A DNA stretch of 13,388 bases, from contig CAMFPD010000049.1 of the NCBI GenBank assembly GCA_945971355.1, forward strand, positions 1 through 13,388, read 5' to 3'. This DNA comes from an uncultured Lachnobacterium sp. (GTDB lineage Bacteria > Bacillota > Clostridia > Lachnospirales > Lachnospiraceae). Shown here in pieces: positions 1 to 6,919 of this stretch (position 1 is the stretch's first letter; each line of letters opens with the position of its first letter). The position numbers and the translations under genes are program-made. Under the pieces are notes generated by a model. The model saw nothing but the letters and a program-made list of their open reading frames with translations. It did no database searches and had not been told where the DNA came from.

Positions 1-653
1 TGCTCCGGAAGACAATATCCCCCATTCCCATGCATATCATTCCTCATACCTATCCATTGGTCATGCATAGGTACACTTTCTGGAATTGGAATAGAATCAC
101 TAAGTCTGTCTGCTCTTAGTGCCATTGCGCATCCCATGTACCTATTCTTGAGCATATTCTTCCAAAAGCCCACTCCTGAACCTCTGTATTCAAAAAAACT
201 TGGCATTATTTCCTCTGTCAAATTTTCGTTCATCACCCTGACATCATGCATAACAAGGTCTACCTGATGTTCCTCAAAGGCTTTTATTACCTTTTCCACC
301 TTATCAGGCATCCATTCATCATCCTGATCCGCCATAAACAGATAATCCTGACACTTAATTCCTGCCTTTAAGTCTTTTCGTCTCCTGTCATCCACACCTT
401 TCCACTTTTCATAAACTCTAGTGTTAGCAATAGCGTTTTCCATGTTTTTTATTACACCCTTGCAGGGTCCATCAACAAGACGAAGACGGGTGTCCTCCAC
501 CGCCATCTCTTTTAAAATATCCCTTGTGGCATCTGTAGAGCCATCATCTGATACTACCACTTCCCCATCCTCCGGAAGTTGATTCAATATACTTTCTAAT
601 TGACGCCTTATGTATTTTTCACCGTTATATGATATCAACGCTACAGAAATCAT
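1..653 (-). CDS. Family 2 glycosyltransferase, C-terminus cut by window edge
   Basis: The frame stays open from an ATG at 653 to the window edge, giving 217 codons with no stop. It reads as a GT-A fold, family 2 glycosyltransferase of the rhamnosyltransferase-like type. An N-terminal strand SVALISYNGEKYI is followed by SDDGST (residues 35-40), which binds the nucleotide. The metal-binding DQDD is at 109-112, followed by EWMPDK. MHDQW at 196-200 matches the His-Asp motif carrying the presumed catalytic base. It would add a sugar to a lipid-linked polysaccharide precursor on the inner face of the membrane. The segment between about residue 79 and 103 is unusually long and charged, whereas relatives usually pass quickly from the helix to the DQDD strand. 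GTGAGG lies 7 nt upstream of the ATG. It follows another glycosyltransferase gene after a structured 208-nt gap. Donor and acceptor cannot be told from sequence. Confidence 0.85.
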   Translation of the reverse strand, partial: MISVALISYNGEKYIRRQLESILNQLPEDGEVVVSDDGSTDATRDILKEMAVEDTRLRLVDGPCKGVIKNMENAIANTRVYEKWKGVDDRRRKDLKAGIKCQDYLFMADQDDEWMPDKVEKVIKAFEEHQVDLVMHDVRVMNENLTEEIMPSFFEYRGSGVGFWKNMLKNRYMGCAMALRADRLSDSIPIPESVPMHDQWIGMRNDMHGNGGYCLPE

Positions 654-754
654 GTTTCATCCTCACATACTCAAACCTGAATATCGATTTAGGTCATCTT
701 CGTTATTTTGACTCAAATTTATTCTCTCAGAATAAAATATTTCATTTATTTTAT

Positions 755-852
755 AAAAATTGGACTTTTCCATATGATAATTACTTATAAAATCCATTTT
801 ATCAAATTCTTAGTATCTTTTTCCTTATATTCCACGAAAAAGTCCAACTAAG
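755..852 (-). promoter_or_regulatory. Leader with two mutually exclusive stem-loops, attenuator-like (candidate)
   Basis: This lies in the 208-nt gap between two glycosyltransferase genes. On the minus strand, TTGGACTTTT (847-838) is perfectly complementary to AAAAGTCCAA (769-760), and the second arm is followed directly by TTTTTAT (759-753), as in a terminator with a long (68-nt) loop. The same first arm can instead enter a local hairpin: CTTAGT (852-847) with ACTAAG (814-809), and CTTTTTC (842-836) with GAAAAAG (823-817). The two pairings compete for the same bases. The 68-nt loop itself contains ATAAAA-TGGA-TTTTAT (802-787). The region is AT-rich, so chance pairing is possible, and no known riboswitch class is recognised. 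No convincing promoter was found in the gap. Confidence 0.35.
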
Positions 853-861
853 TCTCTCAGA

Positions 862-2022
862 TCATGCAAGAAATGTTCTCTCGTACTCTGACACGATATA
901 CGACCACTCATAAGCAGATTTAATCCGCTCCTTCGCCTTGCTAGAAAGCTCCTCAATATGTGTTGTGTCAAACTTATCAGCGCTTTCTATTAAGCTCTTC
1001 AAACTTCCAGCCTCAAGGCTCCAATATACAGCACCATCCTCGCCTACCTCTCTGTTGAATCCAACGTCATATAACAGATTCAGCTTAGTTGTTGCCAAAG
1101 CTTCCAGCAATGATGGATTAGTTCCACCAACAGAATGACCATGAAAGTATCCATACGCATTCCGTCTTATCATTCCAATCAAATCAGGATCATATACTGT
1201 CCCAACAAATTTTATTCTGGAATCCTTTTCAAATCCTGTAATCGCCTTCAGCTTATCAAAGAATTTATTTCCTTCATTGTCAGCCACAAGCACAAAATCC
1301 TTAGTTGTATCTGATTTCATAAATTCAGCTATCATAGTATAGAAATTGTTCTCCGGTACAAGTCGACCTACAGATAAATAATATTCTCCTGCTTTCACTT
1401 CATTTGCATCACACCATTTACTGTACTTTTCATATGCACCTTCACCCGGCTCATCAAAGCTTGCACCATATGCGATAAAAGTTGTATTCGGATTATATTT
1501 TTTGTAGTCTTCCTTTATGTAGTTCTCTATATTTACAGAATCACATATCACAAGGTCTGCATGCATTACCATGCCCTGCTCCGATATCTTCCAATACTTT
1601 TTGATAGCGTTATTCCACTTGGCACGTTTCCACTCATGTCCATCCGGATTAAGCATATATGTGCCACCCAGCTTATGGAGCTTCCTTGCATAATGTCCGA
1701 CAAACGGCCCCATTCTGCAGGCGAGTACATATACAATTGCATCCTTATAGCCCTGCTTTTTTATCATTTTATTGGCATAAGAAAATGCTTTCATGTCGTA
1801 TACCACTGCCTTGGCTGATTTAAGCCATGCTGGTATTCTGATATGAAAGCAATGTGCTCCATTATGTTCATCGTCATAGCTTCTATCCTTATCAAGACAT
1901 GCCACATGATAAACAATATCTTTATTCTGTTGTCTGGCAGTCAGCTGCTCTACGAAGGTCTCAAAGCCTCCGTAGTTTGCTGGAATCCCTTTACTGCCTA
2001 TAATAAATACATGTTTTTCCAT
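862..2022 (-). CDS. GT-B glycosyltransferase with DUF1972 N-terminus (Cps2T-like rhamnosyltransferase)
   Basis: This 386-residue protein is the expected length for the Cps2T/RgpA-like family of polysaccharide rhamnosyltransferases. The N-terminal domain carries GSKGIPANYGGFET (residues 9-22), the hallmark of the DUF1972/Glyco_transf_4 domain. The C-terminal group 1 domain shows SVGRLVPENN (217-226) and a nucleotide-sugar binding segment GTNPSLLEAL (300-309). There is no signal peptide or membrane segment, so it probably works at the cytoplasmic face of the membrane. In pneumococcal capsule synthesis Cps2T adds beta-1,4-rhamnose to Und-PP-glucose made by CpsE. A CpsE-like gene lies directly upstream here, so the same second step is a reasonable inference. 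Start: ATG with AAGGA 7 nt upstream. Rhamnose as the donor sugar is inferred from family resemblance only. Confidence 0.85.
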   Translation of the reverse strand: MEKHVFIIGSKGIPANYGGFETFVEQLTARQQNKDIVYHVACLDKDRSYDDEHNGAHCFHIRIPAWLKSAKAVVYDMKAFSYANKMIKKQGYKDAIVYVLACRMGPFVGHYARKLHKLGGTYMLNPDGHEWKRAKWNNAIKKYWKISEQGMVMHADLVICDSVNIENYIKEDYKKYNPNTTFIAYGASFDEPGEGAYEKYSKWCDANEVKAGEYYLSVGRLVPENNFYTMIAEFMKSDTTKDFVLVADNEGNKFFDKLKAITGFEKDSRIKFVGTVYDPDLIGMIRRNAYGYFHGHSVGGTNPSLLEALATTKLNLLYDVGFNREVGEDGAVYWSLEAGSLKSLIESADKFDTTHIEELSSKAKERIKSAYEWSYIVSEYERTFLA

Positions 2023-2049
2023 ATATTTTCCTTACATTTAATATAATTT

Positions 2050-2076
2050 TTGTTATGCAGATATCCTGCAAAACAA
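2050..2076 (-). repeat. Imperfect 11-bp inverted repeat in intergenic gap
   Basis: In the 77-nt gap between the sugar transferase and the DUF1972 glycosyltransferase, minus-strand TTGTTTTGCAG (2076-2066) pairs with CTGCATAACAA (2060-2050) around the 5-nt loop GATAT, with one T-T mismatch. It is followed by A-rich rather than T-rich sequence, so it does not look like an intrinsic terminator. It could be an mRNA processing or stabilising hairpin, or a dyad operator. Its function is not known. Confidence 0.5.
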
Positions 2077-2099
2077 TCTGACACAGTTTAATACAAATT

Positions 2100-3539
2100 T
2101 TATTTTGAACCATCACCTGTGAACACAACCTGAATTGTCTTACATAAAATGTAAAAATCCAGATAGAATCCCCAGTTTTCAATATACTCTGTATCAAGCT
2201 TAACTACCTGCTCGAAATCTGTCACCTTATTCCGCCCGCTAACCTGCCAAAGTCCTGTTATTCCCGGCTTCATGCTAAGTCTTACCTTATGGCTTATATC
2301 ATAGTTTTCAAATTCTTCCTTTGTAGGTGGTCTTGTTCCGACCAGGCTCATATCACCCTTTAGTACATTCCAAAACTGCGGAAGCTCGTCAATGCTTGTC
2401 CTTCTAATGAAATTTCCAAGCCCCTTGCCATGCCCTTTTTCAGAACCAATGATCCTTGGGTCATCCTCCATCTTGAACATATATCCCTGCATCTCATTCT
2501 CGTTCTTCAGTTCATCAAGATGCTTCTCTGCCCCCACATACATGGATCTGAATTTATACATTTTGAAAATTCGACCATTTTTTCCCACACGCTCCTGCTT
2601 AAAAAATACAGGACCCGGTGATAAAATTTTAATAGCTGGTGCCACAAACAAAAAAGCGATGCCAGTAATCAAAAGACCTACAATAGCACCTATTACATCC
2701 ACCACCCTCTTGATACTCATCTTCCAAGAGCTGGTAAAATTAATTGTTGTAGTCACAACATTGGCACTTCCAAGCACACCTATAAAGCGATTCGGAAGAT
2801 TATCAGGCAAAAATCCCATACCAATATGCACTGTAACCCCCATCATAAGGAACAAATCTATCCACTCTTTTAAGTCTTCTTTGTCCTTAAAGGTATCAAT
2901 ATACACCGCATCAACTACGTCCTTTTTTACATACTCTATAATGGTGTTTTTACCATACAGTATTGGAATATTTGCCTCTATCACTTCATCCTTACTGTTA
3001 TCAGGAACTGCAATACCACAAATCTTGTACTCACGATAAGCCTTATTATTGATTTCTTTTATAGCAACATGAGCATGCCTCTCTGTGGAAATAAGAAGTA
3101 ATTTTGTCTGATTTTTTTCTTTTCTAATTCGATTTCTTATAAGACGCTTCCATACAATTCTCGCTCCAAAAGAGAGAACAATGCCTGCCGGCCACAGCAT
3201 AACAAACACTGTACGTGACATCAGTTCAGATTCCTGCATTAAATACAGATAAAACAGAACCGCAAAATTTACTGTAGACACATGCTGAATAACCGCTATC
3301 AGCTCTTTCTGCCAGAGTCTTTGAATTATCCCCTTATAATTATCCGAAAAGAAAAGTGTAGCAACATCGATTACCACAATCATTATGCTTACGCGAATAT
3401 ACATTTCAAGGTAGGTTTCCTCAACTATACCCTTATGTCGAATAAAATATGTCAGCCAATATGCAATTTCCAATGCAAGGATGTCAATAATCTCAAAATC
3501 AAGATGCTTAAGCCATCCTTTATTTGTCTTTGTATACAA
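2100..3539 (-). CDS. Polyprenyl-phosphate sugar-1-phosphate transferase (CpsE/WbaP type)
   Basis: This 479-residue membrane enzyme starts polysaccharide repeat-unit synthesis by moving a hexose-1-phosphate, glucose or galactose in characterised relatives, from its UDP-sugar to undecaprenyl phosphate. Four N-terminal membrane segments lie at about 17-33, 47-64, 86-101 and 109-128. A Rossmann-like CoA-binding domain covers about 145-245, and a further hydrophobic segment about 283-305. The C-terminal catalytic domain shows GPVFFKQERVGKNG, KMYKFRSM (327-333), TSIDELPQFWN with the Asp384-Glu385 dyad, GDMSLVGTRPP (395-405), KPGITGLWQVSGR (424-436), and the GSK ending typical of CpsE. The stretch GSEKGHGKGLG (365-375) is longer than in pneumococcal CpsE. 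The start is TTG, 2 nt after the leuA stop; no in-frame ATG is available before position 46, so TTG is well supported. The next gene downstream is the likely second-step transferase. Confidence 0.93.
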   Translation of the reverse strand: MYTKTNKGWLKHLDFEIIDILALEIAYWLTYFIRHKGIVEETYLEMYIRVSIMIVVIDVATLFFSDNYKGIIQRLWQKELIAVIQHVSTVNFAVLFYLYLMQESELMSRTVFVMLWPAGIVLSFGARIVWKRLIRNRIRKEKNQTKLLLISTERHAHVAIKEINNKAYREYKICGIAVPDNSKDEVIEANIPILYGKNTIIEYVKKDVVDAVYIDTFKDKEDLKEWIDLFLMMGVTVHIGMGFLPDNLPNRFIGVLGSANVVTTTINFTSSWKMSIKRVVDVIGAIVGLLITGIAFLFVAPAIKILSPGPVFFKQERVGKNGRIFKMYKFRSMYVGAEKHLDELKNENEMQGYMFKMEDDPRIIGSEKGHGKGLGNFIRRTSIDELPQFWNVLKGDMSLVGTRPPTKEEFENYDISHKVRLSMKPGITGLWQVSGRNKVTDFEQVVKLDTEYIENWGFYLDFYILCKTIQVVFTGDGSK

Positions 3540-3541
3540 CC

Positions 3542-5227
3542 CTAATCCCTCATATTCTCCAGTCTATTCATTGCAGAGAAAATTCCTCTTATAGATGCTT
3601 TTGTAATATTTCCACTTACACCCACACCGAAAGTGATATTACCTGTACGATTATCCTGCATCTGAATATAAGCTGCCGCCTTTGCCCCAGACCCCTGAGA
3701 CAATGCATGTTCATCATAATCAAGTATCTTGAAATCTAATCCCTGCATGCTCTGTTTTATTGCAAGCTTTACTGCATCAATCGGTCCATTACCTGAAGCT
3801 TCAGAATAAATCTCTTCGCCTCTGTATTTAAATACAAGCTTCACACAGGACTCCTCGTCCTCACTGTCCGATGCAGTACAGTCGTTTTCTTTGAACGAAA
3901 CAAGTTCAAATGGCTCCTTACAAGTAAGGTACTCTTCCTTGAAGGCTTCCATGATTCTGGCCGGTTTTGTCTCGCCGCCTTCCTCCTCTGAAATCTTCTG
4001 AATAACATCTGCGAATTCTCTCTGCATTGCCTTTGGAAGCTTATAACCATAGACAGTACTCATTACAAATGCCACTCCGCCCTTACCAGACTGGCTGTTA
4101 ATTCTTACCACCGGCTCATACTCACGCCCAATATCCGCTGGATCAATAGGTAAATATGGAACCTGCCAGATTTCTGAGCCACGTTCCTTAAGTGCCTGTT
4201 GTCCCTTATTAATAGCATCCTGATGGGAACCGGAAAATGCTGTAAATACAAGCTTACCAGCATACGGATGGCGCATGTCAACACTCATTTTACAGCAACG
4301 CTCATATACTTCCACAATTTCTTTTATATTTTCAAGGTCAAGCTCAGGATTGATTCCCTGAGAGAACATATTATATGCAACGGTAAGAATATCCACATTT
4401 CCAGTTCTCTCACCATTTCCAAGCAAAGTTCCCTCCACACGGTCCGCACCTGCAAGAAGCGCAAGCTCTGTAATCGCCACACCAGTTCCACGGTCATTAT
4501 GTGGATGAACAGATAAAATCACATTTTCTCTCTCTTTAAAATGTGTACTCATCCACTCAATCTGATCTGCATACACATTTGGTGTGTTCATCTCAACTGT
4601 TGCAGGAAGATTAAAAATTATTGGATTATCATTTGCATGATTCCATGTTTCCTGAACTGCAGTACAAATTTCAAGGGCAAAGTCCATCTCTGTACCAGTA
4701 AAGCTCTCTGGTGAATACTCCAGCTGTAAATTGCCATCGTAATTCTTCATGCCCTCTTTCACCATATTGGTTCCTGCTTTTGCTATTTCAATAATCTCAG
4801 GTCTGTCCTTATGGAAAACCACATCCCTCTGCAGAGTAGATGTGGAATTATAAATGTGGAAAACTACATTCTTAATTCCCTGTATTGCTTCAAAGGTTCT
4901 GTCTATAAGCTCCTGACGGCACTGACAAAGCACCTGAACTTTCACATCGTCAGGAATTTTATTCTCTGCTACAAGTTTGCGCAGAAAATCAAATTCTATT
5001 TGTGATGCAGCCGGAAATCCGATTTCAATTTCCTTGAAACCAAGTTTAAGCAACAGCTCAAACATTTCCATCTTCTCGTCAACATTCATCGGCTCAATAA
5101 GCGCCTGATTACCATCTCGCAAATCAACCGAACACCAAATAGGTGCCTTTTCTATCTCTCTATTTGGCCACTGCCTCTCTGGATAGTGAAGCACTGGATT
5201 CTTTTTATATCTTTTATAATTTAACAT
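3542..5227 (-). CDS. leuA: 2-isopropylmalate synthase
   Basis: LeuA condenses acetyl-CoA with 2-oxoisovalerate to 2-isopropylmalate, the committed step of leucine synthesis. The 561-residue length and opening (RYKKNPVLHYPERQWPNR) fit the longer LeuA class also found in actinobacteria. The catalytic TIM barrel has SVDLRDGNQAL (33-43) with the metal-binding Asp, HPHND (241-245) with metal-binding histidines, and the GNGERTGN loop (270-277). The C-terminal regulatory (LeuA dimer) domain spans roughly 435-561 and retains GNGPIDA and SGNITKASI, so leucine feedback control is likely. The ATG shares its A with the stop of the HPr gene (TAATG), with GGAGAG just upstream, so the two are translationally coupled. 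No other leucine genes are visible here. Its placement after an HPr gene and before polysaccharide genes is unusual. Confidence 0.96.
   Translation of the reverse strand: MLNYKRYKKNPVLHYPERQWPNREIEKAPIWCSVDLRDGNQALIEPMNVDEKMEMFELLLKLGFKEIEIGFPAASQIEFDFLRKLVAENKIPDDVKVQVLCQCRQELIDRTFEAIQGIKNVVFHIYNSTSTLQRDVVFHKDRPEIIEIAKAGTNMVKEGMKNYDGNLQLEYSPESFTGTEMDFALEICTAVQETWNHANDNPIIFNLPATVEMNTPNVYADQIEWMSTHFKERENVILSVHPHNDRGTGVAITELALLAGADRVEGTLLGNGERTGNVDILTVAYNMFSQGINPELDLENIKEIVEVYERCCKMSVDMRHPYAGKLVFTAFSGSHQDAINKGQQALKERGSEIWQVPYLPIDPADIGREYEPVVRINSQSGKGGVAFVMSTVYGYKLPKAMQREFADVIQKISEEEGGETKPARIMEAFKEEYLTCKEPFELVSFKENDCTASDSEDEESCVKLVFKYRGEEIYSEASGNGPIDAVKLAIKQSMQGLDFKILDYDEHALSQGSGAKAAAYIQMQDNRTGNITFGVGVSGNITKASIRGIFSAMNRLENMRD
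3547..3551 (-). promoter_or_regulatory. Ribosome binding site inside leuA end that decides a TTG start
   Basis: GAGGG at 3551-3547 sits within the last codons of leuA, 7 nt before TTG at 3539-3537. The leuA stop TAG falls between them, so translation of the sugar transferase is probably coupled to leuA. In this frame a stop codon occurs about nine codons upstream of the TTG with no ATG in between. Confidence 0.7.
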
Positions 5228-5499
5228 TACTCTCCAAGACCATCCTCTATATATTTTGACAAATATTCAAGTGCTTCTGCCTCATCCGCTCCATCACACA
5301 CCAGTCTGATTGAATCTCCTGATTTAATACATGCTCCAAGTACAGACAATACAGATTTTGCGTTTGCAGAAGACTCCATCTCTACACCATAATTAAATGT
5401 AACCTTACTCTTAAACTTCATTGCTTCTCTACACAAATTACCGGCAGGACGAAGATGTAATCCTGTTGGATTATTAATTTTTAATTCCTGTGATACCAA
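5227..5499 (-). CDS. HPr-family phosphocarrier protein
   Basis: This 90-residue HPr-like protein belongs to the phosphoenolpyruvate:sugar phosphotransferase system. TGLHLRPAG holds the phosphorylatable His15 and Arg17. The regulatory serine expected at position 46 is seen as Ser49 in NAKSVLSVLG, because the segment GVEMESSANA before it is about three residues longer than in Bacillus HPr. Preservation of the Lys-Ser pair and nearby hydrophobics suggests HPr kinase/phosphorylase could still act. The C-terminal GADEAEALEYL and GLGE ending are typical of the family. The start is TTG (no in-frame ATG), preceded 8 nt upstream by AGGGGGG. It lies 36 nt after glmM and overlaps leuA by one base. It may be the main HPr or a Crh-like regulatory paralogue; the rest of the genome would decide. 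Confidence 0.9.
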   Translation of the reverse strand: MVSQELKINNPTGLHLRPAGNLCREAMKFKSKVTFNYGVEMESSANAKSVLSVLGACIKSGDSIRLVCDGADEAEALEYLSKYIEDGLGE

Positions 5500-5507
5500 T
5501 CCTGTAT

Positions 5508-5514
5508 CCCCCCT
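5508..5514 (-). promoter_or_regulatory. G-rich ribosome binding site of the HPr gene
   Basis: AGGGGGG lies 8 nt before the TTG at 5499-5497 and is the only good Shine-Dalgarno match near the start of the HPr reading frame. The run of six G is unusual in this AT-rich sequence. Confidence 0.65.
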
Positions 5515-5535
5515 ATTCGTATATTATTTCCACTT

Positions 5536-6885
5536 TTACAGCATTACCTTAGTAATAAGTTCTGCTAACTTATGTGCTTCTTCGTCAATAACCGCCTGTT
5601 CTTTTCCTTCGATCATCACTCGAACCAAAGGCTCTGTACCAGAAGGTCTGATAAGCACACGACCCTCGCCATCGAATTTTTTTTCAAGCTCTGCAATTGC
5701 ATCTGCAATATCACTGTATTCCATATAGCTTTCCTTCTTGTGATTTGGCACCTTTGCATTTACAAGAGCCTGTGGAAGCACCTCCATCACGGATGCAAGC
5801 TCAGATAATGGTTTTCCCGTATCCACCATTACCTGCAGCAAATGAAGAGCGGACAAAAGTCCATCACCTGTTGTGTTATCGTCAAGGAAAATAACATGTC
5901 CTGACTGTTCTCCACCCAGATTATATCCGTTAGCCAGCATGTTCTCCAGAACATATCTGTCACCAACTTTTGTCTTCTCTATATTGATATTCTGGTTTTT
6001 ACCCATAATTGTAAATCCAAGGTTGGTCATTACCGTTACTACAATTGTATCCTTAGCAAGTTTTCCCTTAGACTTGAGATAATTTCCGCAGATAGCCATA
6101 ATCTCATCTCCATCTACGACTTTTCCATTCTCGTCTACAGCAAGCATCCTGTCTGCGTCTCCATCAAAAGCAATTCCAACATTTGCTTTTTCAGAAACCA
6201 CTCTTGCCTGAAGTTCTGCCATATGTGTGGATCCACAATTAGCATTAATATTTGTTCCATCCGGCTCAGTGTGAATTGCAACCAAATCTGCCCCAAGGTC
6301 TTTTAAAGCCTTCACTGATGTATATGAGCTTGCACCCTCAGCACAGTCTATTACAATCTTAACTCCACTTAAATCAACCGGAACCTTTTTCTTCTCGAAT
6401 TCAACATACTCGTCAACAATATCAAATCTATAATCGATTTTTCCAATTCCTGGTCCAATAGGAAAATCGATTTCCTTCATATCATCCTTAATGAGTGCTT
6501 CTATCTCATCTTCCAATTCATCGGAAAGCTTGTATCCATCTCCATTAAAGAATTTTATACCATTAAATTCCATTGGATTATGAGATGCCGAAATTACAAC
6601 ACCTGCATCTACCTTATGCTTTCTTGTAAGATATGCAATTGCCGGTGTTGGAGCAACTCCAACATAAATTGCATTTGCACCAACAGAACAAATACCAGCC
6701 ATAAGTGCATTTGCAAGCATTCCTCCCGAAATTCTTGTATCACATCCTACTATAATAGTTGGCTGATGTGACTTTTCCTTTGTAAGTACATATGCTCCAG
6801 CCTGACCAAGCTTTGTGGCCAAATCAATTGTAAGCTCAGTTCCTGCAACACCTCTAACTCCATCTGTTCCAAATAATCTTGCCAT
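5536..6885 (-). CDS. glmM: Phosphoglucosamine mutase
   Basis: GlmM converts glucosamine-6-phosphate to glucosamine-1-phosphate on the way to UDP-GlcNAc for peptidoglycan and polysaccharides. The 449-residue length is standard. MARLFGTDGVRG opens the protein. ISASHNPMEFNG holds the phosphoserine Ser101. DGDADR (241-246) binds magnesium with Asp241, Asp243 and Asp245. GGEQSGH (324-330) contacts the sugar. RPSGTEPLVR (413-422) binds phosphate. GAGGA is 7 nt before the ATG. It follows cdaR by 34 nt, completing the cdaA-cdaR-glmM order conserved in Firmicutes, where GlmM is known to bind and inhibit CdaA. It also supplies precursor for the wall and glycan genes downstream. No residue appears to be missing. 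Confidence 0.97.
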   Translation of the reverse strand: MARLFGTDGVRGVAGTELTIDLATKLGQAGAYVLTKEKSHQPTIIVGCDTRISGGMLANALMAGICSVGANAIYVGVAPTPAIAYLTRKHKVDAGVVISASHNPMEFNGIKFFNGDGYKLSDELEDEIEALIKDDMKEIDFPIGPGIGKIDYRFDIVDEYVEFEKKKVPVDLSGVKIVIDCAEGASSYTSVKALKDLGADLVAIHTEPDGTNINANCGSTHMAELQARVVSEKANVGIAFDGDADRMLAVDENGKVVDGDEIMAICGNYLKSKGKLAKDTIVVTVMTNLGFTIMGKNQNINIEKTKVGDRYVLENMLANGYNLGGEQSGHVIFLDDNTTGDGLLSALHLLQVMVDTGKPLSELASVMEVLPQALVNAKVPNHKKESYMEYSDIADAIAELEKKFDGEGRVLIRPSGTEPLVRVMIEGKEQAVIDEEAHKLAELITKVML

Positions 6886-6919
6886 AAGTTATCCTCTTTT
6901 CACTAATTCTATGTCTACA

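Noticed and set aside
852..860. CTGAGA as part of a TPP riboswitch
   Set aside because: Only this short piece resembles the TPP motif. The other conserved TPP blocks are absent and the following gene is a glycosyltransferase.
1991..2197. 68-codon minus-strand frame spanning the gap between the two polysaccharide genes
   Set aside because: It overlaps both flanking genes in another frame, has no good ribosome binding site and no recognisable features.
2392..3039. 215-codon open frame on the plus strand inside the sugar transferase gene
   Set aside because: It lies opposite the conserved catalytic region of the CpsE-like protein and shows no domain of its own.
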